The notes beneath the pieces were generated by a model. It searched no databases. It saw only the letters and a program-made list of their open reading frames with translations, and was not told the DNA's origin. DNA of 64,000 nucleotides, from NCBI GenBank assembly GCA_016630955.3, contig CM049988.1, forward strand, positions 558,001-622,000, given 5' to 3'. Shown one piece after another: positions 22,408-34,795 of the stretch (its first letter is position 1; every line of letters starts with the position of its first letter). The stretch comes from Didymella arachidicola. Taxonomy: Eukaryota > Ascomycota > Dothideomycetes > Pleosporales > Didymellaceae. The translations under genes and the position numbers were made by a program.

Positions 22408-23246
22408 TCAGCACGCGCAGCCCTCCTTGGCGCCCTCGATCCTGGCAGTACCCAGGTTCACGCGCGCATCTTCTTGCCTGCCCAGGTTCGTCTGGCCGCC
22501 GACGCCACGCGGGCCCTTGAGGCTCGTCTCTGGGATGGCGTTTGCGATGGCTGTGAAGACCTCTGCGACGTTCTGCCCCGTCTTCGCACTCGTCTCGAAG
22601 AACAGCAGGCCCTCCTCGTCGGCGTACGCCTTGGCGGTCTTGATGGGCACTCTCCGCGCATCGGCGCCGTCCTCCTCTGCGGCATCCTCGTCCTCGGCAG
22701 CGGGCGCTGCGTCGGCGTCCTCTGAGCTCTCCTCGCCGCCCTCGGTAGCCAGATCGGCCTTGTTCCCTACGAGGGCGATGACGATGCCGGGCGACGCTTG
22801 GCGGTGCAGCTCGGCGACCCAGTGCTGTGCCTTGGTGAGCGACGAGGGTTTTGTGATGTCGTAGACAACGAGGGCGGCCTGGGCATTCCGGTAGTACATG
22901 GGCGCGAGCGAGGCAAAGCGTTCCTGGCCGGCTGTGTCCCAGATCTCAAACTTGATTGTGCGGGTAGGCAGGTTGCATTTTTGAGTCAGGAAGGCCGCTG
23001 TCAGGGGTCAGCGATGCGTGCAGCATCCGGGGCCGTGGGGAGGGCTGCATACCGCCTATCGTGGGCTCCTTGTTCTCTTGGAAGTCGTTGTTGACGAAGC
23101 GCATAACAAGCGAAGACTGCAACTTGTGAGTACTGCGTACTTGAGGACATATCAGCGCAGCGTTTCACCTTTCCAACAGCAGCCTCGCCGAGCAGCACCA
23201 GCTTGACGCTGCTGCTGGGCTTTGGTTGTGCGGATGCGTCCGCCAT
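22408..23246 (-). CDS. Rab5-family small GTPase (Ypt5/Vps21 type)
   Basis: Exons on the minus strand are 23169-23246, 23053-23116 and 22408-22997, with introns of 52 and 55 nt, giving 243 aa. Motifs: GEAAVGK|SS (P loop, split by the first intron), TIGAAFLTQ (switch I), WDTAGQERF (switch II), VGNKADL, and ETSAK. It ends GCAC, a CxC site for double geranylgeranylation. Rab5 proteins direct endosome fusion and early endosomal traffic. An acidic insert of about 30 residues (from EGGEESSEDADAA on) sits between GNKADL and RRVPIKTA; such inserts occur in other filamentous-fungal Rab5 proteins. The usual C-terminal segment NAIPETSLKGPRG is present. Confidence 0.96.
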
Positions 23247-25431
23247 TATGTGGTGAGGATGTGTTGGGATCGCGGTGTGGGAAGGGGAGTCGATTTGTAG
23301 TTGTAGCAGCTAGACACTTCTTGGTATGGGCGTGGTAAGGCGACGGGAGCGATCTGGAAATACAAGCAAATGTCTCGTAGTTGATGGCGACCTCATGTCA
23401 TACCCAGGGATCCGTTCGTCACTGCCAAGCGCTTTGACCATCTACCGTCCCATTGGCTGGCAGCCTCGCCGCATGTTCATTAGATGGCAACGTCAACCAC
23501 GCGATAGCGGGTCGGCAGACAAGACAAACTTCGAATGAGTACATGTTCGCCAGAGTTCCTACATTGTCCATCATTCCGTGCATCCTCACACTAGCTATGT
23601 TTAATCCGATGCACGACTATTTGTGTATCGAAAATGGCTGCTACGAAGAAATGATTGTGAACTGTGCGAGTCAGGACACAAGTATTGAGGATGTCTTCTC
23701 TATCACATCAAGCCCGCAGCAGCTGGGAACATCAGACATGCCGTTCTTCATCCGCTTTCGAGCATTCATAGTTGCGCCCAGCAATTCCAGGATTGAGCAG
23801 TGAACAGCAGTGAACAGCATTGATAGTCTTAGTGTGATCGGCCCACAGTGTTGTTTCGAGCACGCTTCGAACTACCATCCACTCGAGATATAACACCCAA
23901 GTAGCAGCCGGTCGGAGTCTTTACCTATCCATCCCAAACAACGGTCGCTCGTCTGTCTCAACAGATGCGGAGATGAACACTCAAAGTAGTCCTTCACGGG
24001 TCCTTAACCACCAACCCTCACAAGGCAACAGGACCCACCACCACATCTAACCAAGACCCAAAAAGAACCTACCCTTCCTCAATCTCCAACATAAATCCCA
24101 CATCCCAATTATCCCACATACCCGCATCGCGATCCCCCCTCACCGCACCCAGCGTAGCACAAACGCAATCATTGTACGACAGCACTCCATACCTTCGTGC
24201 ACAATCCCCAACCACACCTCTCCACGAACGACATTCCCCAACGGCCCGCCACGCACGGTTCGCTTACCGACGATCCCAATCTACCATCTCACCCATGACA
24301 TCAGACCTTGAAACCCACCACCTCCGTTGGTCCCGCAGCCTTGGTGTTGCTCAAGAAGCGGGTGCAGCGCGGTAAGGACCTACCAGATCGGTCTCCATCG
24401 GCGAGGATCCGACGATCAGCGCCATGTCGTGGTGTAGCGCAGTTTGGACCTCACGTACGGTGTGGAGCCATGGCGAGAGATAAAGCGTGTGATATCCGCT
24501 GCCGTGGGCGGTGTTGGGTGCGGGTGAGTTGCTCGTGCGGAGGTGCTCCGCGGGGGTCTTTTCTTCCTGCGCCGCGGCGCGCCGTTGAGCGGCTGCTTGC
24601 GTGGGAGAGCGGTGTTATTGGGTAGGTGGGTGAGTGCAGAGGGATGATGTGCATGGTGCGTCGTTATCGCGGTGGTTCACTACCAAGGACGCGGTTGCGG
24701 GCCTTTTCTTTGCGCTACTACGGCGGGGAAGGTAGGTCGATTCGAGTCGACAAGTTCGATTGCGAGGGGTCGGTTATATAGAGGGCTGGTGCGTCTTATC
24801 TCTGCTTCTTTCCTCCTCCTGCTTTACGTCCTTTCTACATCGGGCTTCATGCTCAATGGGCACGCATCACAAAGAATGAAAGAGATGGTCAAGGTGTTCG
24901 GTTGAAGCAATGGCATTCAACCTATTTCCTACACTCATATCCTATCCTCCGTCGCCGCCCAGCCAGATATACAAGGGGTGGCCGTCTCACCAAAGGTAGT
25001 GCAAGCCTGCACACCGACTCCAAGCCGTCGTCCCCAAGTCGTGTCAGAACGTGTAATGGTGTTATACCAGTTTCTGGGTAATATGCTGCGAACTGAAGAA
25101 AGAATAGGGGAATAGATGTCGAAAGACGAAATAGTAAAGGACTCCGGATGTGCTAGGCTCTCGACGCTAGACGCTGAACGCTGAGGTTTCTGCCTGAGCC
25201 GCCAGGTGGGATCCGTAGCTTCAACCTCAAGAGCTCGACCGAGTATACCGGGTGTCGTGCCGATACGCTGGACGTCCCTCTCATCGGTACTACAGAAACA
25301 AGCACAGCGGCCAGGCAGAATGTCTGCGGAGATAGATCGCTAAATGGCTAATATCGTTGTGGTACAGGCCAGGACAGAAAGATAACAATATGAGGGCGCG
25401 GTGGAAAGGATAGACACGGCACGGCGAGCGG
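23247..25431. other. intergenic, mostly no gene seen
   Basis: About 2.2 kb between Rab5 and the C2H2 gene. A weak coding remnant lies at 24069-24260 (separate entry). A plus-strand frame of 116 codons at 23453-23803 resembles nothing I know. 25100-25431 probably contains the 3' UTR of the zinc-finger gene. Confidence 0.45.
24069..24260 (-). pseudogene. possible C-terminal coding remnant, acyltransferase-like
   Basis: A minus-strand frame, open from about 24260 to TAG 24069-24071, reads CARRYGVLSYNDCVCATL and ends MWDNWDVGFMLEIEEG. An upstream frame near 24310-24370 contains LSNTKAAGPTEVVGFK. The order SN..GP....V-F followed by a VLSYN segment recalls the C-terminal part of condensation/WS-DGAT-type acyltransferases. 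I could not connect the pieces with valid splice sites, and the 5' part is missing. It may be a decayed gene or pure chance. Confidence 0.25.
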
Positions 25432-27051
25432 TTACTCCTCCATTCTACCGAAAAAGGCGTCGTCGTCTTCGTCTGCGCGGCCACGGCTGCGAGAATTGGA
25501 CTGGCGGTAATCCTCCTCGTCGGCGAAGTGGTCATCGTCCATGTCGACATCTTTGCTCTCGTGGTAGCGGTAGCTGTTGCGCATGCTGCTCTGCTGCGGC
25601 GTGACCGTTGTGTTGCCAGAAAGAGAGTTGTCGTTGGTGAAGTCCATGAACTTGGCAGGCAGCGGCGGCACAGGCGGGACATCAGCGGGCAGGTTCATGG
25701 CACCCGACTTCGGTGTGCCGTAGGAGCAGCTCAACAGACCAACAGCGGCAGCCATGTCCTGATCGGTGTTGCCGTCATCAGGGTACGAGCCGGCAACGGA
25801 GGTGCCCGAGGTGGTGGGTCGGTCAGACACGTTGCTCCAGTGGCGGTAGTGACCGTTGCCGTTGTCAGAGAAGACGGTGGATTGGTAGGACTGACTGTAA
25901 GCGGAGCTATTGGCCGAATAGCGCTTGATGGAGCGCTGGCCAAAGTGGGAGGAGTAGGAGCCCACGGCATGGTCGTCCATGTGCGGGGGTGGGGTAGTTT
26001 CTGTGGAGCTGATGCCGTCACGCAGATCAGACGAGCCAGAGGCCGGCGGCGAGGCCGAGTCGTCGCTGTCGTCGCTTATCTTGTTCATGGCGACGAGGAC
26101 GGAGGCGGCCTCAAGCAGCTGGACCTGCTGGTGCTTGGAGATGAGCAGCTTGGAGGTGTATTGCCATTCCGGAGTGTGTTCCCAACTAAATCACAAGTCA
26201 ACGCCATTCAAGAAACAAGCAGTGCAAGCGGCCGGATGCGGAGAGTGTCTGTGGGGTGTGCGTGCAGGGCATTCGTCTTGAGCCGTGAAAGTATGTGGGT
26301 GGACGGTGGAAGGCTACGGGGTACTACTAACAGGTGCTTGGTCAGACAGCTGCTGTGTTTGTATCCTTTCCCACATTTTTCACATTTCAATTCGCTACCA
26401 CTTGTGCGCTTGCCGTCGCCCTTGGCCAGGCGCGAGGCCCCTTCGCTTGCGCGACGCACGCGCGACTTGGCGTTGCCCTTCTCGCTCTCCGGGAGCGATG
26501 CCAGCGCGGGCCCGTCGTGGACCGCCTCGCTCTTGGCGGCGGCGCCGTAGCTGCTGAGGGGCGAGCCGTGGTGCGGCATGCTGGTGGCCATGGAGTGCGA
26601 GTGCACCAGACTGGGCCCGCGGAACTGCGTAGCGGGCTTGCTCGGCCTGCGCGCCGGGTTGTGGTGCAGCTGCTCGGCCAGCGGTGCGCCGGCGATGCCC
26701 TTTGCAACGGCGGCCATGGCGGCGACGTTGCTGCCGGCGGTGGTGCTCATGCTCTTGCGGCGGGTGACGCGGTGGGCCGGGTTGATGCTGCCGACGGACT
26801 GCGAGTGCGAGTGCGGGCGCGACGACTTGGGCAGGGAGCCGGCCATGTGGTTGCTCGAGTGGCGGTGCTGCGACGCCGGGCGGACGTTGATGGGTTCCTG
26901 AGCGCGGTGGAGTCAGCGGGCGAGGTGCGGTGGATTGCGGGGAAGGGCGGTGGTGATAGGAGGCGACGGACAGGAGGCGACAGGACAGGAGGCGGCAAGA
27001 CAGGCAATAACAAATTCAGAGCCGCCAAATGCGTACCTTGAGGACGGTCAT
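25432..27051 (-). CDS. C2H2 zinc-finger protein (one finger), probable transcription factor
   Basis: Exons on the minus strand are 27037-27051 (MTVLK), 26332-26897 and 25432-26185, giving 444 aa, with introns of 139 and 146 nt. Exon 2 has EPINVRPASQHRHSSNH followed by a Ser/His/Ala-rich region. The finger spans the second splice: CEKCGKGYKHSSCLTKHL|WEH, which is C-x2-C-x12-H-x3-H. It continues TPEWQYTSKLLISKHQQVQLLEAA. The C-terminal part is Ser/Thr-rich and ends with an acidic tail (MDDDHFADEEDYRQ). A nuclear DNA-binding role is inferred from the finger. Both introns are longer than usual here but restore conserved-looking sequence. Long antisense frames on the plus strand are by-products of its GC-rich codons. 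Confidence 0.85.
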
Positions 27052-30000
27052 GGTGCCAAACTCTCCAAACGGGCGTGCGAGCTGGCCTTGTTCTATGAAT
27101 GCGTCAGGAGCGTTGCACAGCCCCCCGAATGCTCCGAGGTCAGATGCGCAATGCGGCTGATGCGGGCGCGGAGCAACAATGTACAATGCTATGCAGCGCA
27201 GCGCAGGGGGAGCAGAAGGTAGGGAGAGGGTCGCAGGGAGAGGGTATTGTGTCGTGGATAGGGACAGATGCCAGGCACGGCGGCTGTTCCAAAATAAAAA
27301 TGTTGGCGACTGCTGGCGGGTGCCGGTGCTCGCTGGCTTGTGTGGACTGGACAGGCTGGAATGGACCCCACCGCCCGTGGTATCTTGCGTTACAGGCGCC
27401 GAACCGGGGTTGTCTCTGGTTGATTCCGGAATATGGACGGACGGCTGCCCGTTTCAGACAATACCCACTTGCAATGTCACTGTGCAATCGGCACAAGCTC
27501 AGATTCGAATAAAGCGTGCTGGACAGGCAGAGCGCAATGAGACAGGCAAGGGAGCAGGAGCAGGACCATGCAGCAAACAGGCCGCATCGCAGTCCTCAAC
27601 TTCCATCATTCATGCTGGCACGCGGGCCTGGGTCAGCCGGACTTGCGCAGCCTGCCAACGTGATCAGGCCGCTCCCCTCACCACAGGTACCCGGCTAGAG
27701 CATGGCTTGATCGCTGTCTGAGGCACCATGCGCTTCTCTCGCCTTCGTTGGTACAATACGTACATACTACACTGGACTGGATAAGGCGTCCCGTCCGCTT
27801 AGCAGACGGTGCAATTGTCCAGTGATATGGCGTCTTCGGCGCATGCTCGAGCTGCACGCCTGCAAGACGGCGTGCACCCCAGCGCACAACTCTGGCTGCC
27901 AGAATCATTAATTTCAGGCACCTTTGTGCGGCGCCTGGCGCCGTTCCACACAGCCAGCTCAGGGCTCTCCTAGCGCTCCTAACGCAGCAGCCCAGGAGTG
28001 GCCGTGGTGCGCGCTGATTCGAGCAATGCACCCAAGCCCAGCGCTGCTTTGGGACGACCACTGCCGCCGATCGCAGCAGTGCGCTTTGGCCAGGCACGGG
28101 CGGATCAAGCTCGCGGAGAACCGAGAAGCGCCCGTCTGGAGAACGGTGGCCAAGCCTGCGATCGCCTCGAAAGCTGTACAAGATCGTCTGGAACAGGTGT
28201 TCGCCAGAGGCCCTCGTTGGCACGGCGCCCGTTCGAACAAAGCAGAAATGCACCTCTTTGGAATTAAAAATCGGCGCTGAAACTGAAAACAATCCACCGC
28301 GAAACTTGACCTTGGCGTCATCGCGATCGAGCACCGCACGCATGTCTGTGCATTTGCATCTGCCAGTCCGTGCAGAGTCGCCCTTTGCCATACCGCACCA
28401 CACCGCAATCCTCGCTAATACGCTACCTTCACCTCGCAAGACAACTACTCGTCTTCCACTCTCGGTGCAAGCAACCTGCGGGGCTCTTGCATGGTGTGGC
28501 ACGCCGTGCACCTGACGAGCCAACGGCACGTCGTGAGCTTTGAGTGGGAGGAAATTCGTACCCGTAGAATAGCCGCTCACGCTGCTCCCTGCTGCAAGTC
28601 ATGGTTCCAGGCGCGGTGCCGGGGTGCTCGACTCGGAATCAGCAGGTCGAGATCGCGGGCCGTTCGACAGCGGACGACACATTTGGGACAGCCCATCGCC
28701 AAACCACGAATTTCTACCAGACAGACATGACGTTCACACGGTGTCCACGAGGGCCTCTGACAGCTGCAGACCGTGGTGCTGGACTCAGTCCAACTCTTCA
28801 AAAGCCCAAATACGTCATCTCTGCGCTTCAAAGCGCCAGCAAAGTGTGGGGTAGCGCATCCAGCTTATCCGCGCTGCGGGCGCCTCGGACATGTTGTGCT
28901 GCCGCGATGATCAATTGCATGCAAAACCCCCCCCCCTCTCACTCACAGCTGCCACATCTGGAACATCTGGAACATCTCGGCCCTCAACGCCACACTCTGA
29001 TATATCGCCAAGCCGTCAGATTGACAGCACTCCCCACCGCTCGGATAACTGCTGTGCCGCAACAACACCCAAGTGGTGCGATAACGTGATAACACACGCC
29101 AGCTCACGTAACCAGCGCCCTCCCCTCGCGGAATTCGCGCGCCATCTCGCCCAATCAGACGCAACAGGATACAGCTCCTAAGCACGTGCGGCTAATCCAG
29201 CACGTCTAGACCCGGGCCTGGCTAAGGGATCACTCGGCGGACAGGTGTTCGTCTCAGAAAAAAAAAGTTGGCCGCAATGCGCGCGCAACGCCGTTTCGGA
29301 CACGCGTATGATGTCATGTCGGCGGTATTGAGGGCGCGCCCACTTGGTGTCCGGTGAGCACCATCGATGAGCCAGATCTCGGTGTTACTGCCATGGCTCT
29401 TTGAAATTGCGGTGTCGTTTGCTAAGGGAGAGGGAACGTGCGTGGACTACGCCAGTGGAAGATGCACACACCGACACCAGCTGGCCCGGAGCAGTATTTG
29501 TTCATGAATCATCGATTCTAATCGCCCCTGCTAGGCGTAAGCTCACTACCAAATAGTACTCACACTCATTTGCTCAAGCAGTCGAGCAGATCCAGGACTT
29601 GCAGTGTGCTTTTGAAAACCGCCAAGCCCACTGCTTCAACTACAGCTCTTGGCTCTCGGGAGAAGTCACGAAATTCTCGTTGCCCGAGCCTACTTGGAAC
29701 AAAGGGTTTCTGTTCATCGTGGGGAGAATGTTGCTGTTAGCGCATGCTACGTAGTATGTTACTTGCAAGGCGACTTCAGTAACGACGAAAGGGCTTTTAA
29801 CGAAGTGATAGCAATTATTCCCGTGGTCCCATCAAGATGGTCAAGGTGCGCCCTGATGAGAGCAGGCTGCGTGATCAAGTGTACGTACCGTAGTACGTAC
29901 AGAGATAGCAGCCGTAAGTTATACGCCGTTACGTCCCAAGATTACGGCGTATTAACGGCGTAGAACCGTAGTTACGGATGTACAATCTCCACCTCCAGTT

Positions 30001-31152
30001 CAGCGTAATACGTGACAGTGAATGAGGCCCTCGGAATAACGCCTGCCAAGGTACAATGCTATTAAACAGGTCTACTACACAGGTACATAAGCCGTGGTAA
30101 AATCGAATAACAACGGATTAAATTTAACATGAATGCGCTACGATTAAAGCGACACAAAAACCATGTCAGGAACTACGATTATCCGCTCGACACCAGACTT
30201 TGCAGTACTGCCGTAATCAGTACGGCTCCACATGTAGCTATGGCACGTCTATGGCTATGGCCCATACAATTTCCGGTATTGACTGTCTACGGCTGCACTC
30301 CGTACCCGTAATACGTTACGGCCAGGGATTTGACCCGTATGTAACGGCAAACATCCTCTACCGTAACGTCCTATAACTACGGCAACAAGGTTGTCTGCTT
30401 TACAGCGTAATAAGGGTAAATACAGTACGACGTGTTAGATACAGACACGTGATAGAGAGGCTAACTGACATATATAAAATGCAGGATTTCAAGCTATCGT
30501 CAACTCAGTACATGCGTCCTTGAGGTATTACCGTACTACGCCCGTAGTACGGCTCCATATGTAGCTACGTATGGCTACGGCTACGGACTCAGGCAATTAC
30601 CGTTACTTACCATAACCACGGCCGTAAACCGTAGCCGCTACTGGCCGTACTACTTACCGTTGGCTACCCTGGCCAGAGGACTCATCGAGCTAATAGACGG
30701 CTGTCAATAAACAACGGCTGCCCCCCAAACATTCACGCTCAAGCATAGGAATATCGAGCAAGAGGCCCTGGTTCTCATGCACGTGTATCGCCAAGTGGCT
30801 GATCGGAAGCTCCTGGGTGCAGTTGGGAATGCGCCAGGACAGAACGAGAAGGCACCCCGGCTGCGCTGTCACAAGCCATACATTCTGCTATACTAGTTTA
30901 GACAGACTACGGTGATAGTGCCAATCAGTAAGAAAGACTTAAGGGTATCGTATTTGCCCATCATCCCCAGGGCCGAGCGTTCGCGTTACCCATGAACACG
31001 TGCGCCGTATGCCGCTAAGAGGATAAGGATCGTGAAAGTGATGAGAACGCCGCCATATATGCAAACGAAGAAATGTATCAGAGACCAACACGCGTTACAA
31101 TGTAACTTTACGCTCAGCGATGTCAAACATTAGGTCAGAGCAGCCAAGGCGG
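27052..31152. other. 4.1-kb gene-free interval with a CCGTA/TACGG-rich tract
   Basis: This lies upstream of the C2H2 gene and downstream of the Grr1-like gene's stop. 27.0-29.2 kb is GC-rich and contains long chance frames (up to 300 codons minus at 27678-28580) without protein character. It may include the long leader and promoter of the zinc-finger gene. A C9 run lies near 28928 and a short CATCTGGAA repeat near 28957. The tract at 29880-30670 is listed separately. Confidence 0.5.
29880..30670. repeat. tract dense in CCGTA/TACGG with an internal duplication
   Basis: By eye the pentamer CCGTA or its complement TACGG occurs about twenty times in 800 bp, often back to back as near-palindromes (GTACGTACCGTAGTACGTAC at 29881). 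A segment of about 55 bp is imperfectly repeated: GCCGTAATCAGTACGGCTCC at 30209 and GCCCGTAGTACGGCTCC at 30540, each followed by CATGTAGCTA or ATATGTAGCTA and then GGCTATGG/GGCTACGG. No coding frame above 104 codons is present. It could be a remnant of a non-coding mobile element or a decayed satellite; nothing identifies it. Confidence 0.6.
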
Positions 31153-33003
31153 CTAGTCTTGACCCAGCATCTCGCTGTCACCAAAGTCTTCATCCTCATC
31201 TATCGCCATTCCGTTAGCCTGAGCAGTGACATTGAGTATGACATCGGGTTCCTCGCCATCTTCGTACATGGTCCCTTCGTTGTCGGAGAAGGAAGCTTGT
31301 CGGTGTTGGGCCTTGTGGTCGACGTTGAGAAACTGGCGAAGACGTTGAACGCCGACGCCGCTAAAGACACAAAAGACGTCGCGCTGGTGTTCGTTGAACT
31401 CTTTGTTCATGTTAGCCGTGTACTGAAAAGTGAGCCGGAAAAATCACTTGCCTGGTGGTGCCTCACGGCAGTAGACAAGAAGATCGTCGCGAAGAAAGGC
31501 TTGTACGCCAGTCAAACTCAGGTGAGTGAGACGTGGGCAGTTGTTGAGGAGTGCGTGAATCCCTTGGAGGGTGAGGTTGGTGCAGTAACTCAGGTGGACT
31601 CTCTCCAAAACACTAGCTTGGATCGGTCCACTAGACCCCATCTGCTTTGGCTTTGCTAGCGCCAGAATACTGCGGTCTGTGATGGCTGCGCACTTGACCA
31701 GTCCTATTCGCTTCAGCTTGGGAAGCGAGGCCAGTTGCGTGATGGACGCATCGGTGAGGTTTGTACAACATGCCAGATCGATGTATCTGATCCTGTTGCA
31801 CAGTTTCACCAGTTGCGCAACGCCGGTATCGGTGATTCGGGAACAATGGCCGAGATGTATGTAGTGCAGATTTTTGCCGAGACGAGTGATAGCCATCACC
31901 GCTCTGTCCGTGATGTTGCGGCATTTCGCGAGGACCAGATTGCGCAGTCTCGGTGCTGCAGAGACAATTCTCTGAACACCATAGTCTTGCAGCTCGCCGC
32001 AATCTGTCAGGTCGAGGATGCGCAAACTCTCGTAAGTCGCCTCAGCAGGAAGACGAAGAAACGCCTGATCTGTGATCTTCCAGCAGTGTGCTAATCGAAG
32101 CTCTCGTAGATGCGGTCCTTCGGTTATCAAGGTAGTGATCGAGTCGTCTTCGAGGTTTCTGCAGTCATGGAGATCAATCTCGAGGATGTAGCGACAATGC
32201 AGAGCGAAAGCTATGATGCACTTATCACTGAGCTGTGAACACCCGTTGAGTTTCAACCTCTTCAAGTGCTTGCAGCTCTTTGCCACTTCCTCGAGCGAGC
32301 TGTCTGTGATCTTCTTGCAATTTGTGATATTCAGCCCCTGGAGCCGGACTGCGTTCTTCGCTAGGGCGTACATTGTCTGATCGCTCACAGACTCCACACT
32401 TGTAACATCCAGGGCCAAGAGACTTCGGTTGTCCTCTAGCATCGCTGTTAGACTCAGGTCTGAGAGCTTGGTGCAGTTCGTAAGCGTCAATCTCTCGATG
32501 CGCTTGCATGTGCGCAGAGACATGAGTGCGCCGTCGCTCACTTCGCTCGCTAGAGCTGACAAGTTCAGGCGTTTGATCAGACTGCTATAGTCGAAGAAGC
32601 TAGCTGCGGTGTTGATCGTCTTGATCACGCTCTTGACGCTCGTCCATTTGTTTGTCGACGGTCTGTGCCACAGCAGTCCAACGGCGTTTCTGGACCAGTC
32701 TTTCGAGACCTGCATACAGTGCAAGAGATCGCTAGGAGAGGCGAGTTTTGCGAATACGGCGATCATGAGTTCGGCGGGTAGGCGCGAGACCGGAGAGATG
32801 CGGTTCTGCTCTTCGATGGCCCGCCGGCGGGCATCGTCGTCGGAGTCGGGAGATACGGAGGGCGCGAGTGACGACAGCGAGTCGTTCGACTGCAGCATGA
32901 TCGAGTCTTTGTCATCGTCGTAGCCGCGCTCTGGCGAGGTGGACGCGGATGTATCGGAGCGGGACCTGCTTTCGTCTCGATTCTGTCTGCGGGAGCGCGC
33001 CAT
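31153..33003 (-). CDS. GRR1: SCF ubiquitin-ligase F-box/LRR protein, Grr1 type
   Basis: Exons on the minus strand are 31452-33003 and 31153-31400, giving 599 aa. The 51-nt intron has a GC donor (CCACCAG|GCAAGT) and an AG acceptor; splicing gives YCREAPPEFNEHQRDVFCVF, the conserved end of Grr1 proteins. The N terminus is Ser/Arg/Asp-rich. The F-box is at about residues 68-115 (ISPVSRLPAELMIAVFAKL), and about 13 leucine-rich repeats of the cysteine-containing type follow (for example GLNITNCKKITDSSLEEVA). Grr1 binds Skp1 through the F-box and recruits phosphorylated targets such as G1 cyclins and nutrient-signalling factors. The acidic C terminus (EDGEEPDVI, DEDEDFGDSE) is typical. If the GC donor were ignored, the protein would stop two residues into the intron. 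Confidence 0.95.
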
Positions 33004-34795
33004 GTTGGATAGTGCTGCTGAGTCTGTGCTTGAGATGGAAGGTCTAGTTCGAGCGTGGGTCTTCGCGGTATGTCGTGGCAGCAGGGTTTGGCCAGAGGCA
33101 GCACGCGGGCGGTGGTAGGCAGACGGACCGTCCCAAGGCTGTGAGAGTCGTGATGGGCGCTGATGCGGCGATTCCAGGGTTCACTCCAGGGCTAGGCACG
33201 CGACCCGGTTCACTCGCATTCACTAGTGCGGCTTCCCGTGATGCAACAACATAAACAGTCGAACAGGAAGTGAAAGGAGGGGCGTCGGCCAAGGGACGCA
33301 CTCTTGCGCAGGCGATGAGGGGACTGTAGGGCTGACGGACGCTCGCTAGTGCTATGACGCGGGACGGCGCTTCATGCGGCAGTACAACAACACGCTGCAG
33401 CGATGGGATGAGGATGATATTGAACAGCAGTCGCGCTTGCGTGGGAGTCGAGAGGGGTAAGAAAGAGGGGACAGGAACAACAACATAGAAGGTAGGGCGT
33501 GTAAGCTGCCCAGGTGTGCTCTGCTGTGCTGTCTTGTGGCCGTGACCGCTCTGCAGGCCCAACCCTGTCCGCATTAACCGCTTGGAGACTGCTGTTTTGG
33601 ACGCGAGGATGCAACACCAACGAACACTTGCTGGCCTTGCATCCCAGACTATTCGAAGAAATACACTTTCTACAGCTCATCCTGCTTTCTGACGCTGCTA
33701 GTCGCAACATCCGTAACACGGTCTCTTCACCACCGACTTCAGGCGTCACGGAGGAGCTACTGCTGAGGCCGCGCACGCATCGCTGCCGCTCGTGATCTTT
33801 GCATTGGCCAAGTTCTACTGCTATTGTTGCTGTGATTGCCCAAGCACAGCTCGACACGGGCTCAGGCATATATACGTTCCAAGGGCATTCACTGTCCTCA
33901 ATGGACATGTAGGCCATTCCCGCTAGAACACCGGCACGTTGGGAATATCAAGCAGTACTGTTGTGAACAGAGTGATTCATCGATCGATGAAGGATAAACG
34001 ACAATAAGATCAGATCTTCTATGCTTCAGAGCATCTTGCAATGTTCCTAGCTATTGGTGGTATTGTGCGTAGCTGTAGACCGCTACTTCTTCGGCCACCA
34101 GATTTGCTATTAAGCTTACAACTAGTCTCTGAACCACATGAGTTTCCGGTTAGTGATGGCATTCCTACCATAATCCATCCACTGACCAGGCGTCCGCAAC
34201 CTGGTATGCATCATGCTAGGCAGACGTGTGCAGCCTTACCCTGCACATAACAGACGGAAGCTTAGAAATGCCTGGAGGCACACAACCATATGAACACCCA
34301 GATCGCCGCAATGGACACCGAGCAGGCATTTTGAGAGCCGCATTGAAGAGTAGTTTCGACCTTGACTCTGCCGCGAACGAGCTGTCTCGAAAATTGCGGA
34401 GCCAATCGGGGAAGCGACACGCCCAGAGTTTGCGCCACATGAGCACCAGCCACAAATTGAGGGATGGTCGCTCCTTCTCGGGCAGCAACTGTGTCGTGCG
34501 CTTATGGACTTGAATACCTAGATGGAGGATATCAAGGCACTGCCATGTGTTACCTGAGGCAAGGCAGACCTCAGCATCAAATTTCATGTTGTGAAGTGTG
34601 GGTGGCTTTGCTTGTGACCACCGAGGGCACCGTGTGGACATAGACCCTGGGCATGATCACCTCGGCCTGAACACGACACCCTCCGCCTGCTCATTGTCCC
34701 TGAGGCCTGACAGCTTACTTTCTCCACACTCCTCCCATGCACCGCCTATAGAACGCCTGCTGTTCCTGCATCGCAGCAGGTCCCAAGCCGCCAGC
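33004..34795. promoter_or_regulatory. upstream region between Grr1-like and kinase genes
   Basis: 1.8 kb between divergent starts. The part next to the Grr1-like gene (33.0-33.9 kb) carries overlapping chance frames of 113-181 codons with no protein character. Promoters of both genes must lie here. No motif could be assigned with confidence. Confidence 0.4.

Noticed and set aside
25528..26550. 340-codon plus-strand open frame opposite the C2H2 gene
   Set aside because: It is the reverse of GC-rich Ser/Ala codons of the spliced zinc-finger gene, which has a complete finger and good splice sites.
27678..28580. 300-codon minus-strand open frame
   Set aside because: Composition is rich in Arg, Cys, Ala and Trp without domain character. 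It overlaps equally long frames on the other strand and lies in GC-rich intergenic DNA, so it looks like chance.
29880..30670. Possible CRISPR array
   Set aside because: The recurring unit is only five bases, spacing is irregular, and the genome is eukaryotic.
33044..33917. Overlapping minus-strand frames of 176 and 181 codons upstream of the Grr1-like gene
   Set aside because: Two overlapping frames of poor protein character in a promoter region; no splice link to the F-box gene.
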